A DNA stretch of 64,000 bases, taken from Candidatus Binatia bacterium. GTDB taxonomy: Bacteria; Desulfobacterota; Binatia; UBA9968; JAJDTQ01. Under the pieces are notes generated by a model. It did no database searches, was not told the DNA's origin, and was given only the letters and a program-made list of their open reading frames with translations. A program made the translations under genes and the position numbers. Of this stretch, positions 1 to 8,216 are shown piece by piece (the first letter of the stretch is position 1; every line of letters begins with the position of its first letter). The stretch spans positions 4,132,752 to 4,196,751 of the forward strand of contig OX638375.1 in NCBI GenBank assembly GCA_951813575.1. Direction: 5' to 3'.

Positions 1-456
1 GCCGCCGTATTTCAGTAGCTGCTCTACGAGTGCCAAGTCGGGCGCCTTGCTGTATTCCGTGGCCGTGAATGGATGCAGCCGGTAGTAGTGGTACCGTCCC
101 TGCAGGGAGTCACCGCCCTTGCGGTAGTAGTCGAGACGAGCCGAGCCCGTGACGATGAAGGAGACGGAGCTCCTGTTCTTGTCGTACAGGCCCTTCATCA
201 GATTTCGCCAGTTCGCGTACTTGTGGACCTCGTCCAGGATGACGCGCGGCTGGCCGGAGGGCAGTCGTTCCGCAAGGATGTTCTCGCGGTCGGCCAGCAC
301 GTCCCAATTCAGGTAGGCTGGCGATGACTCGTCTCGCAGCCCCTCCAGGAGAGAAAGCGCCAGCGTTGTCTTGCCGACCTGGCGCGGTCCGCCGATGAAG
401 ACCATGCGGTCCGCGAGATCCGCGTCGATGCTGTCCTTGACGTAGCGCTGCTCCAT
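1..456 (-). CDS. AAA+ ATPase of the DUF4143-associated type (3' end outside window)
   Basis: This is the N-terminal 152 residues of a P-loop ATPase whose C-terminus lies beyond base 1. I see a Walker A motif GGPRQVGKTT at about residues 22-31, a Walker B LDEVHKY at about 74-80 and a sensor-like FIVTGSARLD near 103. This order is typical of the ATPases that carry a DUF4143 C-terminal domain, a widespread, poorly understood family often found in accessory regions. The start is the ATG at 454-456, which follows a GGCAGG-like Shine-Dalgarno site. The upstream DNA is AT-rich and carries an 11-bp inverted repeat (separate entry), so expression may be autoregulated. The family assignment rests on motifs only. 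Confidence 0.8.
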   Translation of the reverse strand, partial: MEQRYVKDSIDADLADRMVFIGGPRQVGKTTLALSLLEGLRDESSPAYLNWDVLADRENILAERLPSGQPRVILDEVHKYANWRNLMKGLYDKNRSSVSFIVTGSARLDYYRKGGDSLQGRYHYYRLHPFTATEYSKAPDLALVEQLLKYGG

Positions 457-477
457 CCTGCCGACCCTACCGGGTCC

Positions 478-511
478 ATGAGTATTTTCTAGTATACCAT
501 AAAATACTCAT
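478..511 (-). promoter_or_regulatory. Inverted-repeat operator/promoter of the AAA ATPase gene
   Basis: Perfect 11-bp arms ATGAGTATTTT (478-488) and AAAATACTCAT (501-511) flank a 12-nt spacer. Read on the minus strand, the spacer contains TATACT, a good -10 hexamer, about 35 bp before the ATPase start codon. The stretch is markedly AT-rich against its surroundings. An operator overlapping the promoter is the likely meaning. The arms could also form a hairpin, but no T-run follows them. Confidence 0.5.
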
Positions 512-532
512 GAGTAATTCATGGTCTATCAG

Positions 533-559
533 AAAAAACCCACGACCCTCGGTCGCGGG
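533..559 (-). terminator. Rho-independent terminator of the ABC permease operon
   Basis: On the minus strand, just past the stop codon of the permease gene, a 9-bp stem (CCCGCGACC paired with GGTCGTGGG, one G-U pair) with a 3-nt loop is followed by six T residues. This is a textbook intrinsic terminator and closes the leftward SDR-SDR-permease transcription unit. Confidence 0.8.
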
Positions 560-580
560 AAAGGGAGGCGAGCAGTCGCC

Positions 581-2260
581 CTACGCCTCCCGCCGCGACA
601 CCAGCAGGTGCAGCCCCAGCGACAATGCCAGCATCAGCACGCCGATGACGGCGCCGATGCCGAACTGGCCCTCGTCGAAGGCGCGCTGGAAGAGCAGGGT
701 GGAGAGCACCTCGTTGCCGTAGGTGAACAGGATGACGGCGCCGGCGAACTCCCGCAGGTAGATCTGGAACAGCAGGACCCACACCGAGAACAGCCCGCCC
801 CGGAGGAACGGGATGACGATGCGGGCGATCGTGCCCAATGCGCTGGCGCCGGAGGTCCAGGACGCCTCCTCGAACTCCTTGTGGAACTGGAACAGGAACG
901 GGCTCAGCGTCCGAAGCGCGAACGGCAGGTAGTTGCCGATGAAGTAGAGCAGCAGGATCCACAGGGTGCCGTAGACCGGCGTCCGGATGTAGGCCCACAC
1001 GAACCCCACCGCCAGGATGGTGCCGGGGAAGGCCAGCGGCAGCATGGCGGCGGCCTCGATGGGGCCCTTGAGCTTGACGCCGCTGCGCACCAGCAGGTAG
1101 CCGATCCCCAGGGCGATGGTGACCGTGGCGGTGGCGGCGGCGAAGCACAGGAGCAGGGTATTTTGCAGGGCGCGCCAGAAGACCGGGTCCTCCAGGGCGG
1201 CGTTCCAGTGGTTGAGGGTGAGCTGCGTCAGCAGGTGCAGGCTGGGGGAGGCCACGAATTGGGAGAAGGACAGCCACACGATTATCAGCGCCGGAAGCAC
1301 GATGACTACCGCGAAGTACAGTGAGCAGCACACCAAGGCCACGTAGCGCCACTGGCCCAGGTGGTGGACGTTCTCGGCCCTGGCCTTGCCGGTGACGGTG
1401 ACGAAGCTCTCCGCCTGCCGCACCAGGTGGCGGTAGACGAACAGCGAGGCCAGACTGAGGGGTATCACCATCATGGCCAGCGCGGCGGCGGTGTTGTAGT
1501 AGATCAGCGACTGGTACTCCGAGGCGATGATGTTGAAGATGGCCGAGGTGAAGACGAAGATGCCGCCGGGCGCGCCGATGAGGATCGGCACTTCCAGGGT
1601 GATCAGCCCGATGACGAACACCAGCAGGAACGAGGACAGGATCAGCGGCCGCAGCACCGGCAGGGTCACCCGGCGGAGCGTTCCCATGACCGTGTTGCCG
1701 CAGGCGATGGACTGTTCTTCCAGCGAAGGGTCCATGAGCCGGAAGGCGTTCAGGGCGATGAGGAACACGATGGGCGACTCGTAGAGCACCATGATGAAGA
1801 TCATCCCCGGGAACGAGTAGATGTTGAACAGGTTGGTGCCGAAGGCCTCCCGGAACATCACGTTGAGCACGCCGATGCGCGGGCTCAGGAGCAGGATCCA
1901 GGCCAGGGCGGCGATGATCACGGGGAAGGCGCGGGGCACGATCCCGAGCTTGGCGAAGAGGTGGCCGTAGGGCATGTCGGTGCGCGCCACCAGAAACGCC
2001 ATGGCGACGCCCAGCACCACCGAGATGGCGGCGGTCATGAAGGCGAAGACCAGCGAGTTGAAGATCAGCGTGGGGATGTCCGCGGGGATGCTGATGTTCA
2101 GGGCCCGGACCCAGTTGTCCAGGGTGACGTGTCCCGCGGCCACCGGCGAGGCAGACCAGAAGCTCCCGAACATCAGCGCCAGCACGGGAACGAGGATGAC
2201 GAAGCCCATCACCACCATCAGGATGGCGTACACGGCCTTCATGGCGTTCTCGGTGTGCAT
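581..2260 (-). CDS. ABC transporter permease, fused double-domain (FbpB/ThiP type)
   Basis: This 559-residue integral membrane protein consists of two tandem binding-protein-dependent permease domains, roughly residues 1-270 and 295-559. Each has several hydrophobic helices, and the first has an EAA-like segment (ACGNTVMGTLRRVTLP, near 185-200). Such fused permeases belong to uptake systems for ferric iron, thiamine or spermidine/putrescine. The ATPase and periplasmic binding protein that must partner it are not within the window; only two SDR genes lie upstream on the same strand. An intrinsic terminator follows. The permease call is firm, the substrate unknown. Confidence 0.88.
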   Translation of the reverse strand: MHTENAMKAVYAILMVVMGFVILVPVLALMFGSFWSASPVAAGHVTLDNWVRALNISIPADIPTLIFNSLVFAFMTAAISVVLGVAMAFLVARTDMPYGHLFAKLGIVPRAFPVIIAALAWILLLSPRIGVLNVMFREAFGTNLFNIYSFPGMIFIMVLYESPIVFLIALNAFRLMDPSLEEQSIACGNTVMGTLRRVTLPVLRPLILSSFLLVFVIGLITLEVPILIGAPGGIFVFTSAIFNIIASEYQSLIYYNTAAALAMMVIPLSLASLFVYRHLVRQAESFVTVTGKARAENVHHLGQWRYVALVCCSLYFAVVIVLPALIIVWLSFSQFVASPSLHLLTQLTLNHWNAALEDPVFWRALQNTLLLCFAAATATVTIALGIGYLLVRSGVKLKGPIEAAAMLPLAFPGTILAVGFVWAYIRTPVYGTLWILLLYFIGNYLPFALRTLSPFLFQFHKEFEEASWTSGASALGTIARIVIPFLRGGLFSVWVLLFQIYLREFAGAVILFTYGNEVLSTLLFQRAFDEGQFGIGAVIGVLMLALSLGLHLLVSRREA

Positions 2261-2298
2261 GGCCTCCGGTCTCCGTCAGGCCCGGCAGGTCGCCGGCG

Positions 2299-3027
2299 CT
2301 ACGCGGTGCGCAGCAGAAAGAGCTGACCCGAGATGTAGCGCGCGGCGTCGGATATCAGGTAACGGATCAGGCCGGTGATCTCGTCCTTTTGCGTGAAACC
2401 CCCTAAAAGCGGGGACTGGGTCTGCTTCCGGGTCCACTGTTCATCCGACATGCCCGCCCTGGCCATGTCCGTCTCGGTGGCGCCAGGTCCGATGGCATTG
2501 GCAGTGACGTTGTGGGGCGCCAGCTCGATGGCCAGGGTCTTGGTGAAGGTGATGACTCCGCCCTTGGATGCGGCATAGTGGGAGCCCAGGGCCTGCCCCG
2601 TGACGCCACGCCCCGAGGCGACGTTGATGATCCGCCCCGACTTGCGCTCCGCCATGTGCTTGCCCGCGGCCTGGGAGCACAGGAACAGCCCGGTGAGGTT
2701 CACCCGGATCACCCGCTCCCATTCCTCCGCCGGCATCTCCAGCACCGGGCAGCGCTTGATCACCCCGGCGGCGTTGAGCTGCACGTCGATGTGACCGTAC
2801 TTGTCGATGGCCGCCTCGACCATGCCGTCGACGCTGGCCTTGTCGCCGACGTCCACGCCCACGGCCAGGGCCTCGCCGCCGTCTTTCCCGATCTCCGCGG
2901 CGAGAGCTTGCGCCCCCTCCCCGTTGAAATCGGCTACTACCACGCTGTGTCCGTCCTGGCCCAGCGCACGGCAGATGGAAGACCCGATGCCGCCGGCGCC
3001 GCCGGTTACCACCACGACCTGTGACAT
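2299..3027 (-). CDS. SDR family oxidoreductase (copy A)
   Basis: A classical short-chain dehydrogenase/reductase of 242 residues. The cofactor motif TGGAGGIG is at residues 8-15, the NAAG motif near 88-91, a catalytic Ser in NVASGRG and the YAASK catalytic Tyr/Lys near 151-155. The start at 3027 is chosen because GGGAGGTG lies immediately upstream; the ATG 12 nt further upstream (3039) has no such site. It is a clear paralogue of the next gene upstream, with the same order and spacing. The C-terminus ends in FLLRTA in place of the glycine-rich tail usual for this family. The substrate is unknown; 3-oxoacyl reductase-like activity is only a default guess. Confidence 0.88.
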   Translation of the reverse strand: MSQVVVVTGGAGGIGSSICRALGQDGHSVVVADFNGEGAQALAAEIGKDGGEALAVGVDVGDKASVDGMVEAAIDKYGHIDVQLNAAGVIKRCPVLEMPAEEWERVIRVNLTGLFLCSQAAGKHMAERKSGRIINVASGRGVTGQALGSHYAASKGGVITFTKTLAIELAPHNVTANAIGPGATETDMARAGMSDEQWTRKQTQSPLLGGFTQKDEITGLIRYLISDAARYISGQLFLLRTA

Positions 3028-3075
3028 GTCACCTCCCACGCCTCAGCGAATGGAAAACTCTCTTGTGCGGCCCTG

Positions 3076-3804
3076 CTACGGCGTCCGCAACAGGAACGTC
3101 TGTCCGGTGATGAAGCGCGCCGCGTCCGACACGAGGTAGCGCACCAGACCGGTGATCTCGTCCTTCTGGGTCAGCCCGCCCTGCAACGGGTCCACGGCCT
3201 TGATGGCCTGCCACTGCTCCTCGGTGTAGCCGGCTCGGGCCATGGGCGTCTCCGTGCGTCCGGGGCAGATGTTGTTCACCAGGATGTTGTCCGACGCAAC
3301 CTCCACCGCCATGGACTTGGTGAAGGCGATGACCCCGGCCTTGGAGGCGGAGTAGTGCGCGGAGTAGGGCGCCCCGGCGACGCCCCGGCCCGAGGCGACG
3401 TTGAGGATGCGCCCCTGCTTGCGCGGCCGCATGGCCGTGGCGGCGGCCTGACTGCACAGGAAGACGCCCCGAAGGTTCACGCGAATGACTCTGTCCCATT
3501 CCTCCTCGGTCATGTCCGCGATGGAAAAGCGGCCCATGAGGCCCGCGAAGTTGATCTGGTAATCGAGCTGCCCGTAGGAGTCCACGGCGCTCTGGATCAT
3601 GGCCTCGACGCTCTGCTTGTCGCCCACGTCCACGCCGACGCCCAGCGCCTCACGGCCCTCGGATTTGAGCTTGGCGGCCAGGGCCTGCGCTCCCTCTCCG
3701 TTGTAATCGGCGACCACGACCTTGAGCCCGTCCTCCGCCAGCGCGGAACAGACCGAGGACCCCAGACCGCCCGCTCCTCCGGTTACGATAACGACTTCCG
3801 CCAT
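3076..3804 (-). CDS. SDR family oxidoreductase (copy B, paralogue of copy A)
   Basis: A 242-residue classical SDR with TGGAGGLG at the nucleotide-binding turn and a YSASKAG active-site motif. It matches copy A residue for residue over long stretches, including the unusual tail FLLRTP, so the two arose by tandem duplication. An AAGGAGGAAC Shine-Dalgarno site lies about 10 nt before the ATG at 3802-3804. The 48-nt gap to copy A suggests a single leftward operon continuing into the ABC permease gene. Function beyond NAD(P)-dependent oxidoreduction cannot be read. Confidence 0.88.
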   Translation of the reverse strand: MAEVVIVTGGAGGLGSSVCSALAEDGLKVVVADYNGEGAQALAAKLKSEGREALGVGVDVGDKQSVEAMIQSAVDSYGQLDYQINFAGLMGRFSIADMTEEEWDRVIRVNLRGVFLCSQAAATAMRPRKQGRILNVASGRGVAGAPYSAHYSASKAGVIAFTKSMAVEVASDNILVNNICPGRTETPMARAGYTEEQWQAIKAVDPLQGGLTQKDEITGLVRYLVSDAARFITGQTFLLRTP

Positions 3805-3932
3805 GATGATGTGTTCCTCCTTGTGTGCGGTTGCAGCGAGGGGTGACGCGAGCGGCGAACGTTATGCGGAGCCCGCGTTCCAGCCAGCCGATCCATATCC
3901 CGGTGCGGGCGGAAAAGCAAGGGAGAGCCAGC

Positions 3933-4133
3933 GTCCTGTCCCACGTAATACTTCACCAAGGTCCGCAGGATTCCTTGTGGTCGGCAAGGCGCGATGACGA
4001 GCAGTGGCGGGCACCACGCGAAGAAGACCCCGGGTCAAGCTTGCCCCGGGCTTGACCCGGGGGCCCGGGGTGACGTACGCAGCCGACGACAAGAAAGACC
4101 AGCAGATTGGTAAGGTATTACGTGGGACAGGAC
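3933..4133. mobile_element. MITE-like element, copy 1 (about 200 bp)
   Basis: The ends are imperfect terminal inverted repeats of about 52 nt; the outermost 19 nt, GTCCTGTCCCACGTAATAC, are identical in both arms. The interior carries GATGACGAGCAGTGGCGG and a CCCGGGTCAAG-type palindrome. A second copy with the same architecture lies at 61692-61878. There is no open reading frame of transposase type, so it is non-autonomous. It separates the SDR operon from the MATE gene. Confidence 0.75.
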
Positions 4134-4143
4134 ATCAGGTCCC

Positions 4144-5529
4144 TCAACCCCCTCGGGGAGCGTGGTACGCGGCGAAGGCGCCCTCCCACCGGCCGCTCCA
4201 CAGACGCCACAGGTTGGCCGCGAGCCGGTGAAGCATGAACAGGCTGAACCCGGCCCAGACTCCGAAGAGCCCCAGCCCCAGGTAGAAGGAAAGGCCCGTC
4301 AGGGGGACGAACAGCAAGAGTCCGCCGGCCAGCATGGCCCACATGAGAAAGCGGGTGTCGTGGGCGCCCAGGATGAAGCCGTCCAGGGCGAAAACGATGC
4401 CGTTCAGGGGCTGGAGCACGATCAGCAGCAGGAAGGCCTCGCTCCGGGCCAGCTCCGCCACCGCCGCCGAGGAGGTGAAGAGGGCCAGGAGCGGTTCCTG
4501 GAGCAGCAGATAGGCTGCGCCAAAGACCGCGCCGCCGGCGGAGCCCCAAATCACCAGCATCCGGCCCAGGCGCCGAGCCCGGCGGACCTCGCCGCCGCCC
4601 AGGTGCCGCGCCACCAGGGTCTGTCCGGCCACCGCCAACCCGTCGACGGTGTCGGAGCAGAAGATGAAGAGCTGGAAGACGATCTCGTAGGCCGCCAGGT
4701 ACACCGGCCCCATGCGCGCCACCACCGCTGTGGCGAACACCAGCGAGAGCCGCAGTCCGGCCGTGCGCACGGCCAGGTGTCCCGCGATCCTCGATATGCT
4801 CCGGAACCGGCGCAGGCGCAGTTGCCGGCTCTTCAGTTGATACAGGCCCGTGTATTCCGAGAAGAACAGCAGCCGCAGGTACAGGGCGATGCCCAGGGCG
4901 TGGGCCGCCACCGCTGCCACCGCCGCGCCGCGCAGGCCCAGGGCCGGGAACCCGAACCCGCCGTAGATGAGCGCGTAGTCCAGCACGATGTTGGTGCCGC
5001 TCATCAGAAACGCCACCAGCATGGGGGAGAAGGTGTTCTGAATGCCGCGCAGGAAGCCCACCGCCGCGTAGATGGAGAACAGCATCGGTATGGTGGCGCA
5101 ACGGATACGGAAGTAGGGGATGCCCTGCTCGGCCACGCCGGCGGTGGCACCCATGAGTGCGTACAGTCCTGGGGCGAACAGAAAACACAGGGAGGCCACC
5201 AGCAGTCCGCCGCCCACCGCCAGCACCAGGGCGTGCCGGAAGATCTCGCCGCAGGCCAGGTAGTTGCGCGAGCCGTATTGGCTGGCCACCAGGCTGGTGG
5301 TGCCGAAGATGAGGAAGGCGAAGATCCAGATCACCGCGCCGATCAGGCTCGTGGCGATGGCCTTGGCGGCCAGCGGCTCCACCCCCAGGTGGCCGATCAT
5401 GGCCGTGTCCGCGATATTCAGGACCGGCTCGCTGGCGATGGCCAGGGAGGCCGGGACGGCGAGTCGCCAGAGGTCCCGGCTGTCCGAAACCGGAGCTGAG
5501 GGGGTGGCGGCGCCGGCAGCGTCAGAAAT
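4144..5529 (-). CDS. MATE family efflux transporter (DinF-like)
   Basis: A polytopic membrane protein with the twelve-helix pattern of multidrug and toxic compound extrusion carriers, which exchange cations for drugs or metabolites. The first ATG is at 5400 (418 residues), but that would begin inside helix 1. The frame stays open upstream and encodes the expected first helix (LAVPASLAIASEPVLNIADT). No ATG, GTG or TTG lies in that upstream part. An ATT at 5527-5529, preceded by AAGGCGG and overlapping the fxsA stop by 8 nt, would give 461 residues, a normal family length. I give that extent as the best estimate; the conservative start is 5400. It probably belongs to one operon with fxsA. Confidence 0.8.
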   Translation of the reverse strand: MSDAAGAATPSAPVSDSRDLWRLAVPASLAIASEPVLNIADTAMIGHLGVEPLAAKAIATSLIGAVIWIFAFLIFGTTSLVASQYGSRNYLACGEIFRHALVLAVGGGLLVASLCFLFAPGLYALMGATAGVAEQGIPYFRIRCATIPMLFSIYAAVGFLRGIQNTFSPMLVAFLMSGTNIVLDYALIYGGFGFPALGLRGAAVAAVAAHALGIALYLRLLFFSEYTGLYQLKSRQLRLRRFRSISRIAGHLAVRTAGLRLSLVFATAVVARMGPVYLAAYEIVFQLFIFCSDTVDGLAVAGQTLVARHLGGGEVRRARRLGRMLVIWGSAGGAVFGAAYLLLQEPLLALFTSSAAVAELARSEAFLLLIVLQPLNGIVFALDGFILGAHDTRFLMWAMLAGGLLLFVPLTGLSFYLGLGLFGVWAGFSLFMLHRLAANLWRLWSGRWEGAFAAYHAPRGG

Positions 5530-5926
5530 GACCGGGCCCGCCTTGAGTATAGATGCGGACGCGCGCGGCGGCGCGGTCGAAGCGCCGCCGCAGCCAGCGC
5601 TTGAACGCGTTCCGCGTGGTGGGAATGAGCATCAGGAAGCCGAAGGCGTCCGTGAGTATCCCGGGAGTGATCAGCAGCAGGCCCGCCGCCAGGATGATCA
5701 CGCCGTCCAGCATCTCCTCGGCCGGGACGATGCCCTGGTTGAGGTTACGCTGGATCTGGCCCAGGGTCCGGAGCCCCTCCAGCTTGGCGAGGAACGCCCC
5801 CAGCACGCCGGTGCCGAGGACCAGCAGGATGGTGTTGAGCCCGCCGATGACCGAGCCCACCTCGATGAGAAGATAGAGCTCGATCAGCGGAATGACGGTG
5901 AACAGCAGAAAAAGTCGTGCGAACAT
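5522..5926 (-). CDS. fxsA: FxsA family membrane protein
   Basis: A 134-residue inner-membrane protein matching the FxsA family: N-terminal helix LFLLFTVIPLIELYLLIEVG, a second pair of helices around residues 27-48 and 75-102, and a basic, cytoplasmic C-terminal tail. The signature Pro-Leu-Ile-Glu near residue 13 is typical. In E. coli FxsA affects exclusion of phage T7 by the F plasmid; its general role is unknown. It lies between the BtuF-like gene and the MATE gene on the same strand and overlaps the inferred N-terminal coding region of the latter. Confidence 0.88.
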   Translation of the reverse strand: MFARLFLLFTVIPLIELYLLIEVGSVIGGLNTILLVLGTGVLGAFLAKLEGLRTLGQIQRNLNQGIVPAEEMLDGVIILAAGLLLITPGILTDAFGFLMLIPTTRNAFKRWLRRRFDRAAARVRIYTQGGPGHF

Positions 5927-5949
5927 GGTCCAGGCAGGAGCGGCGGGTC

Positions 5950-6843
5950 CTATGGCCGGACCGCTTCCGGCGTAGTCCCCGCGCCGATGCACTCGGCCAG
6001 GATCTCGAGCCCGTCCACCAGCCGGGGTCCGGGCCGGTTGAAGAATTTGGAGCCGTCCACGGCGAATACGCGGCCGTTGGCAACCGCGGGAATGTCCTGC
6101 CAGGCGGGAAGGTGCTTGAGCGGTTCCCACTCCTTCAGGGTCCGGCTCTCGTCGAAGCCGCAGGGCATGAGCACCAGGATCTCCGGCGCCGCTTCCACCA
6201 GCGTTTCCAGGGACACCCGCGCCGAGGGTTCGTGTTTCGCGGCCAGCACGTCCGTGCCTCCGGCCAACTCCACCATTTCGGGTACCCAGTGACCGGCCGC
6301 GTACAGGGGGTCCAGCCATTCGAGGCAGGCCACCCGCGGTCTGGAGCCGGCTTGGGGCTCCCGGGCGGCGACGCGTCCCACGCGTTCCCGCAGCGTCCCG
6401 ACCAGGGTTTCCGCCCGTTCTGACGTCCCGGTGGCGTTCCCCACCCGGGTGATGTCCGACAATACCTCTCCGAGGGAGCTCGGCGACAGCGACAGCACCC
6501 TTGCCGGCGGCTTCAGCGTGCCGGCGGCGGCCATGACGTCGTCATGGCCCACGGCGCAGACGTCGCACAGTCCCTGGGTGATGATCAGGTCGGGGTTGAT
6601 GCCGCGCAGCAGTTCGAGGTCCAGGCCGTAGAGCCCCTCGCCGCGGCTCAAATGCTGCTGAACCAGGGTGTCGATCTCGCGGCTGGTGCAGTGGTCCGAG
6701 TCGATCCGGCCGCGCACCACCACGGGCTTCTCCCGGGCCCCGGCGGGGAAGTCGCATTCATGGCTGACGGCCGCCACCGAGTCGCCCAGGCCCAGGGCGA
6801 AGGCGATCTCCGTCGCGCTCGGCAGCAGGGTGCAGATGCGCAT
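5950..6843 (-). CDS. BtuF-like cobalamin/siderophore-type binding protein
   Basis: This 297-residue protein has the start MRICTLLPSATEIAFALGLG typical of the cobalamin-binding (BtuF/FhuD-fold) family; both lobes are present, joined by a helix near residues 150-175. The start at 6843 is preferred over an in-frame ATG at 6879 because the family begins with this motif. There is no obvious signal peptide, so it may be a cytoplasmic member of the family; such members are common outside the enterics. No permease or ATPase partner is adjacent. It may bind a corrinoid or iron chelate. Confidence 0.8.
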   Translation of the reverse strand: MRICTLLPSATEIAFALGLGDSVAAVSHECDFPAGAREKPVVVRGRIDSDHCTSREIDTLVQQHLSRGEGLYGLDLELLRGINPDLIITQGLCDVCAVGHDDVMAAAGTLKPPARVLSLSPSSLGEVLSDITRVGNATGTSERAETLVGTLRERVGRVAAREPQAGSRPRVACLEWLDPLYAAGHWVPEMVELAGGTDVLAAKHEPSARVSLETLVEAAPEILVLMPCGFDESRTLKEWEPLKHLPAWQDIPAVANGRVFAVDGSKFFNRPGPRLVDGLEILAECIGAGTTPEAVRP

Positions 6844-6996
6844 GTTTTCACTCTTAGGGGAGCGCAGGGGATATTGCAATGGGGGCCCCGAGCGCGGACT
6901 TGAAAGGCACGTCGCGGTGGTCTATCTTTACTAGCGGCTTGTGTGCTGCAGGCGCCCGGAGCGCGATCCAGCGGCGGTTTCAGTCAGGAGGTTTCG

Positions 6997-7500
6997 ATGC
7001 CGATTACCAACAGTCTTCCCGAGACGGTTTTCACCACCCGGGTCGACGATCTGTTGAACTGGGGCAGGGCGTCATCCCAGTGGTACATGCTGTTCGGGCT
7101 GGCCTGCTGCGCCATCGAGCTCATGCAGACCGGCGGACCGCGGGCGGACCTGGATCGTTTCGGTTGCGTGCCGCGGGCGACCCCGCGCCAGTCGGACCTC
7201 ATGATCGTGGCCGGAACCCTGACCTACAAGATGGCCAAGCGCACCCGGCTGCTCTATGACCAGATGCCGGATCCCAAGTACGTCATCTCCATGGGGAGTT
7301 GCTCGAACTGCGGCGGCCTGTTCCAGATGGCGTATTCGGTGTGCAAGGGCGTCGACAAGATCGTGCCCGTGGACGTCTACGTTCCCGGCTGTCCGCCGCG
7401 GCCCGAGGCGCTGACCGAGGGTTTGTTGCGGATTCAGGACAAGGTCATGCGGGAGCGCTGGCTGGTCAAGGGATCGGCGGCGGCAGCGAATCAGGGATAG
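6997..7500 (+). CDS. nuoB: Orphan NADH-quinone oxidoreductase subunit B-like protein
   Basis: This 167-residue protein carries all four ligands of the N2 [4Fe-4S] cluster: Cys37-Cys38 (ACCAIE), Cys102 (GSCSNCGG) and Cys132 (PGCPPRP). In complex I, NuoB passes electrons to quinone, but no other nuo gene is in the window. The gene instead heads a row of small redox proteins. A GGAGG site sits 6-7 nt before the ATG at 6997; the longer in-frame start at 6943 lacks one. It may be a spare complex I subunit or work in a hydrogenase-like or stand-alone electron-transfer unit. Confidence 0.88.
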   Translation: MPITNSLPETVFTTRVDDLLNWGRASSQWYMLFGLACCAIELMQTGGPRADLDRFGCVPRATPRQSDLMIVAGTLTYKMAKRTRLLYDQMPDPKYVISMGSCSNCGGLFQMAYSVCKGVDKIVPVDVYVPGCPPRPEALTEGLLRIQDKVMRERWLVKGSAAAANQG

Positions 7501-7512
7501 GGGAGACATCGC

Positions 7513-7821
7513 ATGGCAGAGTACGTCAAGGTCGCGACCACGGATGAGGTGGAACCCGGCAAGCCCAAGCTGGTGGAGGTCAACGGCCGCAGGGTCGCGC
7601 TGTTCAACGTGGATGGGAGTTTCTACGCCCTCGACGACTTCTGCACGCATCGCGGCGCGCCGCTTTCCGAGGGAGAGGTGATGGGCAAGGACGTCCAGTG
7701 CCCGTGGCACGGCGCGATGTTCGACATCACCACGGGCGAGGCGTCGGGACCTCCGGCGGACACGGGCGTCGACACGTTCAACGTCCGGGTGGAGGGGGCC
7801 GACATCGAGGTCGAGGTCTGA
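7513..7821 (+). CDS. Rieske-type [2Fe-2S] ferredoxin (NirD-like)
   Basis: A compact 102-residue soluble Rieske domain. Ligands are Cys44-x-His46 and Cys63-x2-His66 (CTH and CPWH). It lacks a membrane anchor and a catalytic domain, so it resembles ferredoxin partners of dioxygenases or NirD. It follows the nuoB-like gene by 12 nt with GGGGAGA upstream, so the two are probably cotranscribed. Its electron donor and acceptor are unknown; the neighbouring NuoB-like and glutaredoxin genes hint at a shared redox path. Confidence 0.92.
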   Translation: MAEYVKVATTDEVEPGKPKLVEVNGRRVALFNVDGSFYALDDFCTHRGAPLSEGEVMGKDVQCPWHGAMFDITTGEASGPPADTGVDTFNVRVEGADIEVEV

Positions 7822-7879
7822 CGGGTCGGCCGGGCCCATGAAGCAGGCGCCGATGCCAAACCAATGAAGGAGCGAAGCC

Positions 7880-8200
7880 ATGGCGGATGACGCACTCAGC
7901 AGGATCGAAGAGCAGGTCAAGAACAACCGGGTGATGGTCTTCATGAAGGGGACCCCCAACTTCCCGCAATGCGGTTTCTCGGCCCACACGGTGGAGATCC
8001 TGCGCGCCCACAACGCGGAGTTCGAGAGCTTCGACGTGCTGTCGGACCCGGCCGTCCGGGAGGGCGTGAAGCAGTACTCCAAGTGGCCCACCATCCCGCA
8101 GGTCTACATCGACGGCCAGTTCGTGGGCGGCTGCGACATCGTCCACGAACTGCACGAGCGGGGCGAGCTCGACTCGCTGCTCAACCCTGCCGAGGAGTAG
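7880..8200 (+). CDS. grxD: Monothiol glutaredoxin, Grx4 type
   Basis: This 106-residue protein carries the CGFS active site at residues 31-34 and the WPTIPQVY and GGCDIVHEL motifs of class II monothiol glutaredoxins. These proteins bind a glutathione-ligated [2Fe-2S] cluster and deliver it to iron-sulfur proteins, often with BolA. No bolA gene is present. An AAGGAGC site precedes the ATG. Its position directly after a Rieske protein and before globin and iron-exporter genes fits a role in iron-sulfur supply or iron sensing. Confidence 0.93.
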   Translation: MADDALSRIEEQVKNNRVMVFMKGTPNFPQCGFSAHTVEILRAHNAEFESFDVLSDPAVREGVKQYSKWPTIPQVYIDGQFVGGCDIVHELHERGELDSLLNPAEE

Positions 8201-8216
8201 GCTCGGGGAGAAACCG

